From Diphasiastrum complanatum (lineage: Eukaryota > Streptophyta > Lycopodiopsida > Lycopodiales > Lycopodiaceae): DNA of 64,000 nt. The DNA lies in NCBI GenBank assembly GCA_029204225.1, contig CM055114.1, positions 19,829,273 through 19,893,272 on the forward strand, read 5' to 3'. Under the pieces are notes generated by a model that was not told where the DNA came from, did no database searches, and saw only the letters and a list, made by a program, of their open reading frames with translations. This document shows positions 19,980 through 31,438 of the stretch, piece by piece. Every line of letters begins with the position of its first letter. The stretch's first letter is position 1. A program made the translations under genes and the position numbers.

Positions 19980-20324
19980 CTATTTGGCTTGTTTATGGTT
20001 TGGTGAGGCTTGGGTACCAGATGCTATCCCTATGGCAGCAAGGGCGGCCTCAGTCACGCGGACCTTGTGTGTGGCTCCCTGGAAAGTGATGTAAAACTTG
20101 GATTTCTCCTCCTTCCAAGTGCTGAAGGCAAGAGTGATAAAATCCATGTTTATTCTCCCTGAGAAGGCTCTCTCATGAATACCCATTGCAGTAAGCAGAG
20201 GCTATGCAAGGGTCATCCACTGAGTGACCACGCTTGTGCTAGGAAAGACCATGATATCCGTTGCAGATGGGACATCACGATGGATAGTATAACGAGGCGA
20301 CTGAGATGTATATGTGGAAGACAT
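19980..20324 (-). pseudogene. Unrecognised 114-codon frame with one TAG
   Basis: From ATG at 20324 the minus strand encodes SSTYTSQSPRYTIHRDVPSA, DIMVFPSTSVVTQWMTLA, a TAG at 20202-20204, then PLLTAMGIHERAFSGRINMD and a Lys/Ala-rich end at 19980. One frame runs through except for the TAG, so it was a gene recently enough to be intact. I do not recognise the family. It lies between two starts of the Copia-A LTR (19699 and 20653), so it may be cargo or part of a third element. Single copy in this window. Confidence 0.4.
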
Positions 20325-20652
20325 GATGAACAGAAATGAAAAGTAATATGCGCGAGTGTATAATAGAAAATACTTCAGAAAGTTTTGAAAGCTTTGGTTG
20401 CTGGAAAATTTCGCAAGAGCTTCGCTAGCACGAGTGAGTAATGAATCGAATTCAGCCAACTTATAGGTGAATTTGAGGGTCCATTACATTGAATACTAGT
20501 TTGGCTGATCAGTTCTGAACGAAAATTTGCAGGCTCATACAGTACTATGAAAGTAGGCTAAAAAAATCTTGACGAAGGTTTCTGAGTGTTTGATGTCATA
20601 TGGAGAATGTTTTCCAGGGTTGGCGAAGGATGAACCTTTGCCCAAGAGGGAG
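20325..20652. other. Non-coding, Ty3-like phrases
   Basis: Upstream of the unrecognised frame on the minus strand. It carries GCGAAGGATGAACCTTTGCCC near 20620-20643, like the Ty3-associated stretches at 13417-13690 and 23810-24320. No gene. Confidence 0.35.
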
Positions 20653-20728
20653 TGTGAAAAATTGTCAACTAGTTTGTTACTTTTTTGAGGCCAAAATGAA
20701 ATCTCAACTCAGAGATGTTGGGCCAATT
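20653..20728 (+). mobile_element. Copia-A LTR start fragment
   Basis: A second TGTGAAAAATTGTCAAC preceded by AAGAGGGAG (polypurine-like). It matches the LTR for about 75 bases up to CTCAACTCAGAGATG, then diverges. Confidence 0.7.
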
Positions 20729-21136
20729 TAGCCATGATTGCAAATTAATTGTAAGTATAATGATGGAGACTGAATCATGGAGTTTTATGGTGGACATATA
20801 TCAAGAAAGGACAAAGATGGAGGGGACATGCAAGCAACTGGTCATCATATAAATTTATTGTTTGGTTGTTGTTATTTTCCAGAGAGTTCAAAGTTGGAAG
20901 CATGGAGGAATCATTTCAGTACATTCTATTTGGTTCTTCATGCTCTAGTTACATCTTGATATGTAAAATTGATATAAGAAATAGTGAAGCATCCAATGTG
21001 GACACTATTCTCTATATCAATTATGAAAGCAACTTTAGGACCTTAGAAAGGAGATCTATACTTAGGATGAAGATGATTCTAAAGTTGGATCAAAGTAGTA
21101 TGGTCCAAACTAAGCCAAAACTAGTTGAGGAGGGAG
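20729..21136 (+). other. Unassigned stretch ending in a copia pol C-terminus
   Basis: Two short frames (20777-20959, 20866-21141) without a recognisable domain. The end (about 21106-21140) reads TKPKLVEEGV-stop with GAGGAGGGAG, matching the Copia-A pol terminus and polypurine tract. It is therefore the 3' edge of another related element. Confidence 0.45.
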
Positions 21137-21290
21137 TGTGATAATTATAAACTAGTTTAGTCACGTTTATTCCTTTATGATCATGCCCTTCCATTCTTGC
21201 ATTGGTGGTTGTGGAATTAGATTAGTTTCTTGCTTTCTTTCTTTATGCATTGTGGATTAGCTTTCTTGCATTGTGGAATAGTGTAGAATT
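21137..21290 (+). mobile_element. Start of a related copia LTR
   Basis: TGTGATAATTATAAACTAG directly after a polypurine tract, then sequence shared with 52215-52340 (CATGCCCTTCCATTCTTGC and onward). It leads into unit E, so unit E may be the body or LTR of this related copia family. Confidence 0.5.
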
Positions 21291-23080
21291 AGCATTCAAG
21301 TAAACTAAATAGGCTGAATCTGTGGCATAGATCTTGCATATTCTCTTACTTTTCAGTTCTTGATGTTCTTGGGCTGTCCAAGAATCAAGAAATGAGTGTT
21401 TCTTGATCCTTGAACATTCATAATGTTGTCTTTAGGTTCTTGTTTCTTGTTCATGTTTATGTTTCGCTGCTTGTAGATTAATTCGATTTTCAAGAAATGT
21501 TTTCAAGCTCATTTTACAAAAAGTACAAATAGGTAGGTGCACAGCTGAGCTACACTTCGATCCTTGTTGAGCATCGTGGCTTGCACTTTCAATTGATGTA
21601 AGTGTAGTTCATAAGAGAACAAATTTTTGTGAATGCACTGACAGGTTGGATAAAAAATATACTACAACGCTAATCTTACTGCATGGCTGAATGTTAACCA
21701 AGACTTTGATTGCCAAGAATGACCCATAAGAGTCTAGTAACAGACAGTAAGTAAATGCCAAACCAGCAACGTGCCAAGTCGTATTGAATCTACACAGAGG
21801 ATAAAACCTCACTAATGAGGAATCAATGAACTTCACAACAAAAGCATACATAAAAAATCAAAAAAATATATGAACTGTGTCACTTTTACATGAAAATGAA
21901 ATAGAACAAAACAAGGATGGATATGAAGGTCTCTACATCTCCCCTGGCTGAGACTTGAATCTGCAACCGTTGAAAAAGTGGTGCAACCAACTGTGTGAAG
22001 TTTACAATTTGCAAAATTTTGATGGAGTTAATGAGATTTATGAGATTGGCAACCATTATCGAAACATGAATATATTTTCCAGCTATGATTTTATGTAGCA
22101 TGCCCTGGCATATGCACAATTCATGATGGTTAGGACATGAGTTGATAATTTTGTGGACTTTACATCTGATTAATTTTCACTATCATCTTCAAGCTTGACA
22201 CACTTGACCATTCCTTATGTTTAAAATAAGGATACCAAACACTACCCTTGACTGAATATGAAGACAATATAATTGAAAGAAACATCAACGAGAACATCAT
22301 TTGCATTAGATACATGGATTTTACCTTGTGTGTGTGTGTGACATGTTATGGAGTATGATCAAAATTCATCCATAACTTTTTTTGTTATCAATTGGTTGTC
22401 TAATGGTGATTTCCAAGAGTCTTTAAACACTATTAGATGGAGCTAAATATGTTGTCGTGTTTTGCAGCTATAAACTTGGAGCTAATATATTATATTTGCT
22501 ATATATGGACATTTATTGAAAACCACATGTAGAAAATTACTTTTTTGTTGTTCGAGTATAACTATCATCGTGAGTGGATTTGTGAGCTAGTCATCATTCT
22601 ATTGTAACTTTTGTATATATTGTTTATATTTCTTAAGGTGATGCCCTTCAATCTATTGGAAAGAGGTGATGAGATGAGAGAAAGCAAAATGACACCTTTC
22701 CTTTGTTGACTGTAGAACTGCTATGCGTAGCAGGTGTCCTAGGTGCAGGCTACATGTCGGGATTTTCATCCCGAAGGAGGTAAAGGACTTATCGAGCACA
22801 GCAAATGAACGTTCTTTCCTATGCATGACCACGCCTATTAATATTGAACAAAACTAGTGACAGAAGTCACGTTCAGTCATTTAGCAACTAACTTTGAGAT
22901 CGCCATAAGCTAAAGTGATTACATAGCCAAACAATGAAGTATTAAATTATCAGAAAAAACAGTAAGAGATTATCAGTTACAAATAATCACAGAGATGCAT
23001 ACATTTTGACATAATACTGAATGGAATAAAGGATAGATTGATTCAGTAAAAGAAACAAATCAGATGCTAATGAGCACAAG
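21290..23080. repeat. Unit E, copy 2
   Basis: Diverged copy of 10542-12232 including the 91-codon minus-strand frame (21886-22119) with a 9-base in-frame insertion. It ends with an R335 relative at about 22796-23080. It carries about 80 extra bases at 22693-22775 not found in the other three copies. The copia primer binding site seen in the other copies is absent. Confidence 0.7.
22691..22738. repeat. Nested hairpin in the extra segment of E copy 2
   Basis: GACACCT (22691-22697) pairs with AGGTGTC (22732-22738). Inside it CTGCTA-TGCG-TAGCAG (22718-22733) forms a 6-bp stem with a 4-base loop. It lies in the roughly 80-base stretch missing from the other E copies. Confidence 0.6.
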
Positions 23081-24557
23081 ATAATTGCAAATCAAAACTA
23101 TCTCTGAGTAAATGAAACTCTATCTGAAGCACTTCTGCTACTAAGCAATAAGCGCAATAGAAATACTCTAAATCAACTCTAAAGAATTGAGCTAGAATGC
23201 TCAAGAGTGTTCAAGATTGAAAGCTTGAGAGAGTTGCTTGACTAAGCAATTAGGTCATCAATCGTGACAACCAGTTGTCCATGATGCACTAGCATCCTTC
23301 TAGTTAGTCATCTTGAAAATTTACTTGCTAAACGGTTAGGGCAAGTCTATAGCTTCAATTCAAGTGGAACAATAACTGTCTTTGGCATCTGAAGTAGCCG
23401 AAGTGGTCGAAGCCTCCAAAGTCACCGAAGCCTTCAAAGTTTGTGAAGTCACCGAAGTTTGTCAAAGTCTCTAAAGTTTGTCAATGTCTCCGAAGTTTGT
23501 CGAATGATGTCCAATATGTCGGAGCCACCTATTAAGCGATTTCCCGTGTATTTCTACAGACTGTGTAGAAACACGAAGAGAACTGTAGAAAAATCGGTCA
23601 AATCTGCCAGATTTTGGTCAAGAGGAGGCAGAAATCGCCATCAGAGCTGATAACTTTTGCCCTCTTTCTAAAAAACCTTCACCAAGTTGCAAACACCTTC
23701 GATTTTGGTCACAGAACCTTCAGTTTGAAGGGCAAACAATCCTTCTTAGCAGATTTTCAGAAATATCAAAAAGCACCAAAAAATCATCAAAACCCTAAAA
23801 AATACAGAAAAAGAACCTTTGCCCGATTCACTGTGCATAGGTGTGATTTAGATCTATCTACTGCCAGGTCAGCGAAGAATAATATCAGAAATACAAGGTT
23901 TTCTCAGAGGATCAGTTGTCATATTGTCATAATTTTTGGTCAAAAAAATCTCCTTTTTGCAAAAATACTAGTATTACACTTGATTTTTTGCCAAAACCTT
24001 CACCAAAATTCTAGAATATTCTATTTGTAATAAAATACTATATTTGAGTTCGGCAAACATTCTTCCTATGTAGATCATAGAAAATCTTGATTTTTACCCT
24101 CCCCAAACTACAAAAACTGTGTTTTTGTGTGCTAGAAACCTTCGTCGGGTTTACCCTAGCTTTATCTGTGTCAGATTTTGAATCTGAGAGTTCTACGAAG
24201 TTTATTTCCGTAGAAATTGTCAGAAAAACCTGATCAAAGAGTTTTTCTCAAAAATAGCACTGTTGAACCTTCGTCGAGTCAACCTTCGCCTAGGGAACCT
24301 TTGCCAGTTCTATTTTTAGGTTGTGACTTTCCAGATCAAGTCTATCAAATTTTGGGTCAAATCTGATACAGTCTGATTTTGATTCTGAGAAATTTTTCAT
24401 TTTTGAGAAGTATCGATTGATTGAATTTTGAAATCTTTTTCACGATATAGAAATTTGATTCTTCAAAAGTGGAATAAATCTACCAGATCTGATATGAGAT
24501 AGTTTTGATTGAAAATCTAGATCCAATCTCATTGTCTGCTTGATTGAATCTGTAAAG
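23081..24557 (+). other. Ty3 leader and probable LTR region
   Basis: No convincing gene. It precedes a Ty3 gag in the same direction. Phrases such as GAACCTTCGTCGAG, CAACCTTCGCC and GGGAACCTTTGCC recur through 23690-24310. The 138-codon frame at 23614-24030 is Lys/Phe-rich and has no family likeness. LTR boundaries could not be set. Confidence 0.4.
23391..23502. repeat. Degenerate CCGAAG short tandem repeat
   Basis: About ten imperfect units of 9-15 bases around (T)C(A/C)CCGAAGT or CTCCAAAGT: GCCGAAG, GTCGAAG, CACCGAAG, CTCCGAAG and similar. It could be a worn minisatellite in a Ty3 LTR or leader. Confidence 0.65.
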
Positions 24558-26441
24558 ATGGCTGCCCCTGGAGGTGCTCCTCAGGAAGTCAATCCCATCA
24601 TTGTTAGAAGAGCACCCCATTTGGATCTACCCAAATACAATGGATTAAAAGATCTAGTTAAATCTCTTCCGATCTATTCTGAATCTTGTGAAGTCTATGG
24701 CAAATTTTTTCCCCAAGACAAACTTAAGCTTTTTCCTATGGCCTTCACAGACGCAGCACAAGATTGGTATTATAATCAAGATGAAACTGAGCGTACGGTT
24801 TGGGAGATTGTTAAAAGAACCCTTATCACACGGTTCAAACCTCGAAAGTTTATGGAAGATCCTTTCCTACTTTTAAGTAAAATTAAAATGAGAAAGCGAG
24901 AAATGGTTTGTGATTACATTGAACAGGTAAAACGCCTCAGATATGAGTGCGAACCTGAGATGATTAACGAAAATGCCATGATTATGTAGTTTTTGTCAGG
25001 TTTACCTAAAAGGATCATATGTGAGCTGAAACACCAAAATGCTATGGATGATGCAATTCGGGAGGAGGATGAAGATTCAGACGATGAACCGAATATCAGT
25101 ATGTTGTCTTATACAGCAGGGCAGACCACTATTACATCCACCACTATTGCACCAACGAATGTCAATGCTACTGTAGAAATGATGCTCAATGAGTTGAAGA
25201 AACTCTGGAAGAACCAGCAGAAACAGATGGAAAAGTTGTAGTCGCAATTTGATGAGAAGATCAAAGCATTGGAATATTTCCATGGACAAGCGAACAAGGA
25301 ACCTGAGAAGTTTGCAAAGACTTTTCCTACCAGGGAAAATGTTTGGTGTTCTATTTGTATATGGGGAAATCACACAGTGAATGAATGTTCTCAATGGAAA
25401 TTAGTGTATGCCATTTGTGTAATTCGCCTGATCATGAGACTGCTTTTTGCAACTTCAATCCTCGGATAATTCAGCAACGGTATGCCCAAATGGGATATCG
25501 AGAACCACAGTATAGAGGAAATCCAGTAGCCAGACCTCGACAATCTGCTCTTAGATACCCAAAACGTTTAGCCTTACCTGCCCCACCAAAGCACCTCGCT
25601 CCTCTTGCCAATTTGATGGAACCAGAACCATACAGAAGTGTCGAGCAATGGAACTATGGTAATGATACAAAAGGTGGATCTTCAGAACAATATGCTATTT
25701 ATGCTGCCGCGCAACAACAGGCATCTAAAAACTGGACCAGAGCACCACTTGGATGCTTTGCATGTGGAGAAAATCACAAAGTTGCAGAATGTCCAAATAA
25801 AGAAAAATTTATACCATTCTATCATGACTGTGGTTATGGGCATTGCTATAAAGATTGTCCAGCAAGACCGAGCCACCACCAACTACAGCTCCTGTAAATT
25901 TGATAACAATCAAGCGAAGACTAGTAGCTCATAATAAACCAAGTGTACCCTTGATGGTGGTCACCAGAGCACAGAAGCAGAAAGAACCAGTAGTGGATCC
26001 AGTACCTACTGATTATATACTATTAACTGATATACCAACAGCATCTGGAGTCTATCCAAATCTTCATGTAGAAAAAAGAAGATATCAGGATATGAGGCAG
26101 TAGATTAAACATCTGCAAGAAGAAGAGGAGCTTGAAGCTGCTAAAGCAACAACCGAAGTTCGTTCTTCACCATTGCGGCCACCAAGAAATTCACGTACAT
26201 ATATGAATGATCAGTTACCTAATTTTGATCATGAATTTGAAGCCTATACTAAGAAATTAGGAATTTGCTCTAATGCATCATCATGAAGAACCCTTCAAGA
26301 TGACTGAACCAGAAGCACCGCAAATAGAACTGCTCATGAATATTTTGTCTAGTAAGATCACTATTTCATTGGGAGAGTTCCTGAAGTTGGTGCCAAAAGC
26401 AAAAGAAGTCTTAGCGCAAAAGTTAGCTCAAGCAAAACCAA
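24558..26441 (+). pseudogene. Ty3/gypsy Gag with zinc knuckles (first part)
   Basis: Starts at ATG 24558 (AAGATGG; an upstream TTG frame is ignored). The Retrotrans_gag core is clear: FFPQDKLKLFPMAFTDAAQDWY, then VWEIVKRTLITRF and KREMVCDYIEQVKRLRYE, then FLSGLPKRI. CCHC knuckles follow: CSICIWGNHTVNEC (25346 on), CHLCNSPDHETAFC (frame +1), CFACGENHKVAEC (one residue short) and a worn DCGYGHCYKDC. A pre-protease segment ISLGEFLKLVPKAKEVL ends it. Stops are at 24987 (TAG before FLSGLP), 25239 (TAG) and 26101 (TAG where the second copy has TGG), with several frameshifts. No protease or pol follows. Gag packages the element's RNA. Confidence 0.85.
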
Positions 26442-27612
26442 AGGGAAAATGTCTGGTGTTCTATTTGTATAGGGGATCACACAGTGAATGAGTGTCGTCA
26501 ATTGAAAAAACAAATGGAAATCAGTGTATGCCATTTGTGTAATTCGCCTAATCACGAGACTGCTTTTTGCAACTTCAATCTCCGGATAATTCAGCAACAA
26601 TATGCGCAAATGGGATATCGAGAACCACAGTATGGAGGAAATCCAGCAGCCAGACCTTGACAATCTGCTCTTGGACACCCGGAACGTTTAGCCTTACCTG
26701 CAACACCAAAGCACCTCGCTCCTCCTGCCAATTTGATGGAACCAAAACCATACAGAAGTGCCGGGCAATGGAACTATGGTAATACTTAAGAAGGTGGATT
26801 TTCATAACATTATGCTATTTATGTTGCCATGCAACAACAGGCATCTAGAAACTGGACCAGAGCACCACTTGGATGCTTTGCATGTGGAGAAAATCACAGA
26901 GTTGTAGAATGTCCAAATAAAGAAAAATTGTGGTTATGGACATTGCTATAAAGAATGTCCAGCAAGACCGAAGCCACCACCAGCTACAGCTCCTGTAAAT
27001 TTGATAACAAGCAAGCGAAGACTAGTAGCTCAGAATAAACCAAGTGTACCCTTGATGGTGGTCACCATAGCACAGAAGCAGAAAGAACTAGTAGCGGATC
27101 CAGTACCTGCTGATTCTATACCATTAACTGATATACCAACAACATCTGGAGTTTATTCAAATCTTCATGTAGAAACAAGAAGATATCAAGATATAAGGCA
27201 GTGGATTAAACATCTGCAAGAAGAAGACGAGCTTGAAGCTGCTAAAGCAATAGCCGAAGTTCGTTCTTCGTCATTGCAGCCACCAAGAAATTCACGTACA
27301 AATATGAATGATCAATTGCATCATCATGAAGAACCCTTCAAGATGACTGAACCAGAAGCAGCGCAAACATAACTGCTCATGAATATTTTGTCTAGTAAGA
27401 TGACTATTTCATTGGGAGAGTTCCTGAAGGTGGTGCCAAAAGCAAAAGAAGTCTTAGTGCAAAACCAGAAGTCCATCAGGAGCCACTTTTTTGTGCTGGT
27501 TTTGAAGAATCTAATGAAGTACTCCATGTTGGAGCAGCTTGGGAAAGTGAACAAAAGCATTAGGTCCATTTTTGAGCTCAAAAAGGGCCTCTTTACTAAT
27601 CGAAACCACTGT
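26442..27612 (+). pseudogene. Ty3 Gag C-terminal part, tandem second copy
   Basis: Repeats 25332-26421 as 26442-27467: zinc knuckles, the Pro-rich linker, KPSVPLMVVTIAQKQKE, DIPTTSGVYSNLHVE, QWIKHLQEEDELEAAK and ISLGEFLKVVPKAKEVL. It keeps TGG where copy 1 has TAG at 26101. The fourth knuckle has lost about 20 bases and other frameshifts differ, so the copies decayed separately. After 27467 the frame runs into a short unmatched tail to 27612. Confidence 0.85.
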
Positions 27613-27985
27613 TAATGACGACATGTGTATCAATCAAAGAGTGACAATTGAGATGGAATGGTCCATATGAAATGGCACATCCAATGGCTAAAATTAAATC
27701 TCCAAAATTTAATCCACCCACTAACCCCACTTTAACTCTATACCCCTAGCCCCTTCTTAATGACAATGTACGATTCTTAACCACACTTCAAATTCAAATT
27801 TTGAGTAAATATTGGCTTTCATTTCAATAGAATTTCAATTCACCGTTTTCTCAATTTGATTTTAGAAAAAAGAGGCCCAATATGAGCTTGGGCCCCCATA
27901 TTGAAAGCTCAAAAAAAAAAAATTGAAATGGAGGTGGGGGCGGCGCCCCTCCCATTTCAGATCATGATGGTGATGGCTGGCTGCA
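27613..27985. other. No gene; AT-rich spacer with purine and GC-rich stretch
   Basis: Nothing coding. GCCCAATATGAGCTTGGGC (about 27877-27895) can form a 6-bp stem. GGAGGTGGGGGCGGCGCCCC near 27930 is the most GC-rich spot in the region. Confidence 0.3.
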
Positions 27986-28345
27986 TGGGAGAACTTCATT
28001 TGAGTGTGTTTCAATCTTAGGAAGTGGCAAGAATCATTAGATTGAGGATAGATCATAGGTTGATTAAGATTTCACTATTATATGTGTTGATTTTCTAGTT
28101 AGAACTGTTGGAAGAGATTTGGGAGGTTCCATATCTTTGTGATTTCTTCTTGAGTTCATTTGTTGACATTCAAGAGAGTGCTTTGTGCATTGGAACAGGT
28201 TGAAAGAAGAAGATCAGGTCACTTCAACATGGCTACAAGTAGAGGCTTCATGTTGGAAGGCAATGATAAGCTTACCTCAAGTAGCTATTCATTGTGGAAA
28301 GTGAGGATGGAATTACCTCTTGAGATGAATGATGTTTTGGATATT
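27986..28345 (+). pseudogene. Copia leader and Gag N-terminus
   Basis: Plus-strand copy of the leader and first 39 codons of the Gag found at 1953-2564. ATG is at 28229 (AACATGG), followed by GNDKLTSSSYSLWKVRMELP and NDVLDIVV. At about 28346 it jumps straight to the element's downstream coding trace, skipping most of gag. Confidence 0.8.
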
Positions 28346-28740
28346 GTTGTAATACCGATACGATGCAAATTGATGACTCGCAGTCATTGATGGAGCACAT
28401 GATAGAGGAGCAAACATCCCGATTCTACATGAGCCTACAACTCAAAAACCTAATTTGCTGAAGGAAGCTGCTGAGGATGATATCGAAGCATTGCTATTTG
28501 AAGATGGCGACCAGCCTCCTAAGGAGATCAAAGAGAAATTCAAAAGAGCGAAGGTCAAGCCGACTGCTGAAGAAGTCCAAAAATTTGATTTGTCCGATTT
28601 AACCTCTAGTATGATTTTTCTAGCTTTACAATCTTTATTCAATAATGCTAGATGTGTGATAGATTGTGTTAGAGACACATAACAATATAGAGATGAGGTG
28701 GGTTGATTGAGGAACAACTACAAACACAACAAGATTTCAT
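28346..28740 (+). pseudogene. Retrotransposon-associated coding trace (coiled-coil type)
   Basis: Frame 28455-28682 encodes KEAAEDDIEALLFEDGDQPP, EIKEKFKRAKVKPTAEEVQ and DLSDLTSSMIFLALQSLFNN. It is homologous to the longer, open copy at 43065-43454. Charged, probably helical; no known domain recognised. Its place after copia gag in three copies shows it belongs to that element or was captured by it. Confidence 0.45.
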
Positions 28741-28744
28741 CACC

Positions 28745-29700
28745 ACACTCTATGGAGTTTACATACATTATTTTACCTTGTCATTTATTAGATAAACTTC
28801 AGAAGATATCATGTAGGTATCTTCTTAGATAACTCCATTCAGATACGTTGTATGTACATCCATATGATGTATCTCTGGATTCTCTTCAGCAACATACGAT
28901 AGTTACTAGAAGTCTGATTGGAGAATGCTTTACTACTGGACTGAAAGTCTCACTATAGTCGATATTCAGGATTTGAAAAAATTCTCGTGCAACAAGTCGC
29001 AGTTTCCTTCAATCGATACTTCCATCTGCTTTGTATTCTATCTTAAATACCCATTTGCAATCAATTACATTTCAGTTGGCAGGTAATTTGACAATAGTCC
29101 AAGTTTGGTTTTTGATGAAGGATAAATATTCTCCATCTATAGCTTCTCTCCATAGATCGGAGTCTGACTGACTGAGTGCTTCTTTGACAATATTCAGCTC
29201 TCAAATGAGATAACAAACAAATTCATCAGTACATATGTTAGGTGGTCTGCAATCACTTGTCGATCTTTTGGGAGATGAATGAGGCTGATAATCATTTTCT
29301 CAATTATTTTATTATTGAGCTACAACATCTTCTTCTGATTCGTTCTTGATAAGTTGTTCACCTGAAGTTGATAAATTCAAACCTTCGTTAGAAATAGTCA
29401 AATCAAAAATAGGAGTGTTGGATAGTTCGACTGTCTGAGCCTTTGAGGTCAATAAATTGATCCTCAATAAAACAATATCTCTGCTGATGAACAGCTTCGA
29501 TTCAACAGAATCATACAACATATGAGTTCTACTTAAAGTGGTATCACCAATGAAAATGGATTTGATATCGTGGGAGTCTAGGTGATCTCCTGAAATATCT
29601 GCACATAGGAGGTTCGATGGTGAAGGTTTGGAGCCTATCCAAATTTCATAAGGTGATTTGTCTTCGAGCCCTTTAGTCGAGCATCTGTTTTGAAAATCTC
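28745..29700 (-). pseudogene. Copia-B integrase end and RT start
   Basis: From 29700 the minus strand reads NRCSTKGLEDKSPYEIWIGS, SNLLCADISGDHLDSHDIKS, SRTHMLYDSVESKLFISRDI and the QQ-rich linker, then RT start (NTW-like region, VFKI-KYKADGSI) to DVHTTYLNGVI-EDTYM. A 151-codon frame (29312-29767) is open through the integrase end. It stops at about 28745 against the internal trace of another copia. The integrase part lacks the usual segment between SNL and DHLD, as does the copy at 34112. Confidence 0.8.
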
Positions 29701-29895
29701 TAATGAAGCTCAGGTCAAAAGAAGATTCAATATGTCTTTCTTTTCTGATCTCAGCAACGAAGCTCAAGCCCCAAGAAAACTACCTAAAAGAAAATCAAAT
29801 CGTTCCTGACATGGTTTCTAGTCCAGAGCCACAAGGTTTTGGAACGATGGAGCAAGATTCAAATGTGTTAGCTAGCACTCATCGTGTACACAGCA

Positions 29896-31438
29896 TCATG
29901 GCATTGCATGTTGGGGTTGCATGTCTAAAGTAAGACTCCCAACACCATTCTGGACTTTTACGCACTTGCCCAGTCCCAGTGGCCATATTGTATGTGGACT
30001 CCTTTGCCATGATGCTTGCAATAAGTCGTACACTATAGTTCTCGATGTTTTGGAGTTCCTAAATTCATGCCACCATAATACTATGTAATCCTCAAAGCCT
30101 GTTGCCCACCACCAACAATCCACCTCTGCGATAAATCATCAGCAGAAAGAGAAAGATTTTAGCGTTATTATACGATAAGAAAGTAATGAGCACATATAAG
30201 AACAACATAAGTTAGCATTTGCTGATGAGAAATTATCGACTTTGTCTATGGAAACGTGGAGAGAGAAGCTGTGGGTCAAAAGTCTACTTGAACAAAGCAG
30301 TCATAAAAGAATAGACGTATAACACCTACCAGGATCATTTTCGTCAAAGTTAACGTCCGAAAAGACATCCACAATAAGCTGGTGAGGAATGGTGGCAACC
30401 AGCTCCTTCCACTCTCCAGTCGAGTCTATGTTCAACTCCCATATCGCAATGTTAGAAATAGTACAACCACAAGACAGAACCATAAAGAGACGACCTTTAG
30501 TCCCCACCAGAACACGTTGCACTGTTATAATTCTTTTCCATTTTCGTTTTAGTTCGATCTTATATTGCATTGTCCAAATTGAAGGTGTGCTATTTTCACT
30601 CCAAACACCATCTTCAATATTATAAGCCATCATTGTATTAGGGCGGAGATCTGTGTTGGCATACATAACCTTGCCAATTACAATTGTTCGTCGATGCATG
30701 AAGTCCCAAAGCTGTAACTTTATAAATAACCTTGCCAATTACAATTGTTTGTCGATGCATGAAGTCCCAAAGCTGTAACTTTACGCTTCCACTTTCATTC
30801 CAACGGTTAGAGATTGACTCATACACATGGGTCGTGGCAAAATATCCCATCTCGTCTCTAAACTGCCCTCTTACCACAATAACCTTGTACGTATTGGTGA
30901 GTTTGTCCACCACTAATCTTTGCAGGTGACATTAGGTATGGGGCGTGGTGGGCAGGATCGGCAGTTGTCTCCAACACTTCAACAAAGGGTTACAGACACT
31001 GAGGCGCTTAGGCTGGTCCACATACAATGATGCAATCAAAAGCAGGCCTCCATCCGTATTGCATATCTCATTAATCACTTCTTCCCTGCTGTTATCCAGG
31101 TGCTCCTTAAGAAACTGGAGGTCAACGTTGCGGAAAACACCGATCGTGGTATCGTAATGCATTAATATATAGTCATGATCTGCGTCCAGATATGTATGGC
31201 AATTCGGTTTTGCAACATATGCATCTTGTAAGAGGATGCATGGGTCTGTCTGAAGAGGGATTCTCTTACGAAGTTCCATAAAGGCAGGACAGGATAATAA
31301 AGATTTCCATTGCTTGCAGACGGAACGGAAGCGGGATAAGGCTGAAAAGCGTAAGAATGTCAACGTAGCCTCCAGTAGCTCAGAAGGAAGCCGACTCCAC
31401 AGCTTCTCTTCAAGCTGCAGCTTCACACTAACATCCAT
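29896..31438 (-). pseudogene. F-box protein pseudogene (tandem copy)
   Basis: Near-identical to the intact gene at 35201-36666. Exon 1 equivalent is 31438-30330, then the intron (donor GTAGGT, acceptor CGCAG), then exon 2 at 30125-29896. The F-box (LWSRLPSELLEATLTFLRFS) is intact. Two defects break it: a TAC-to-TAA nonsense change in the TYCHL motif (about 30933), and a direct duplication of about 61 bases at roughly 30667-30785 that shifts the frame after WDFMHR. The normal stop is also lost (CAA for TAA), adding five codons. A truncated protein with only the F-box half could still be made. Confidence 0.9.

Noticed and set aside
25077-25394. Minus-strand frames over the Ty3 gag
   Set aside because: They are shadows of the plus-strand gag, which has clear domain and zinc-knuckle motifs.
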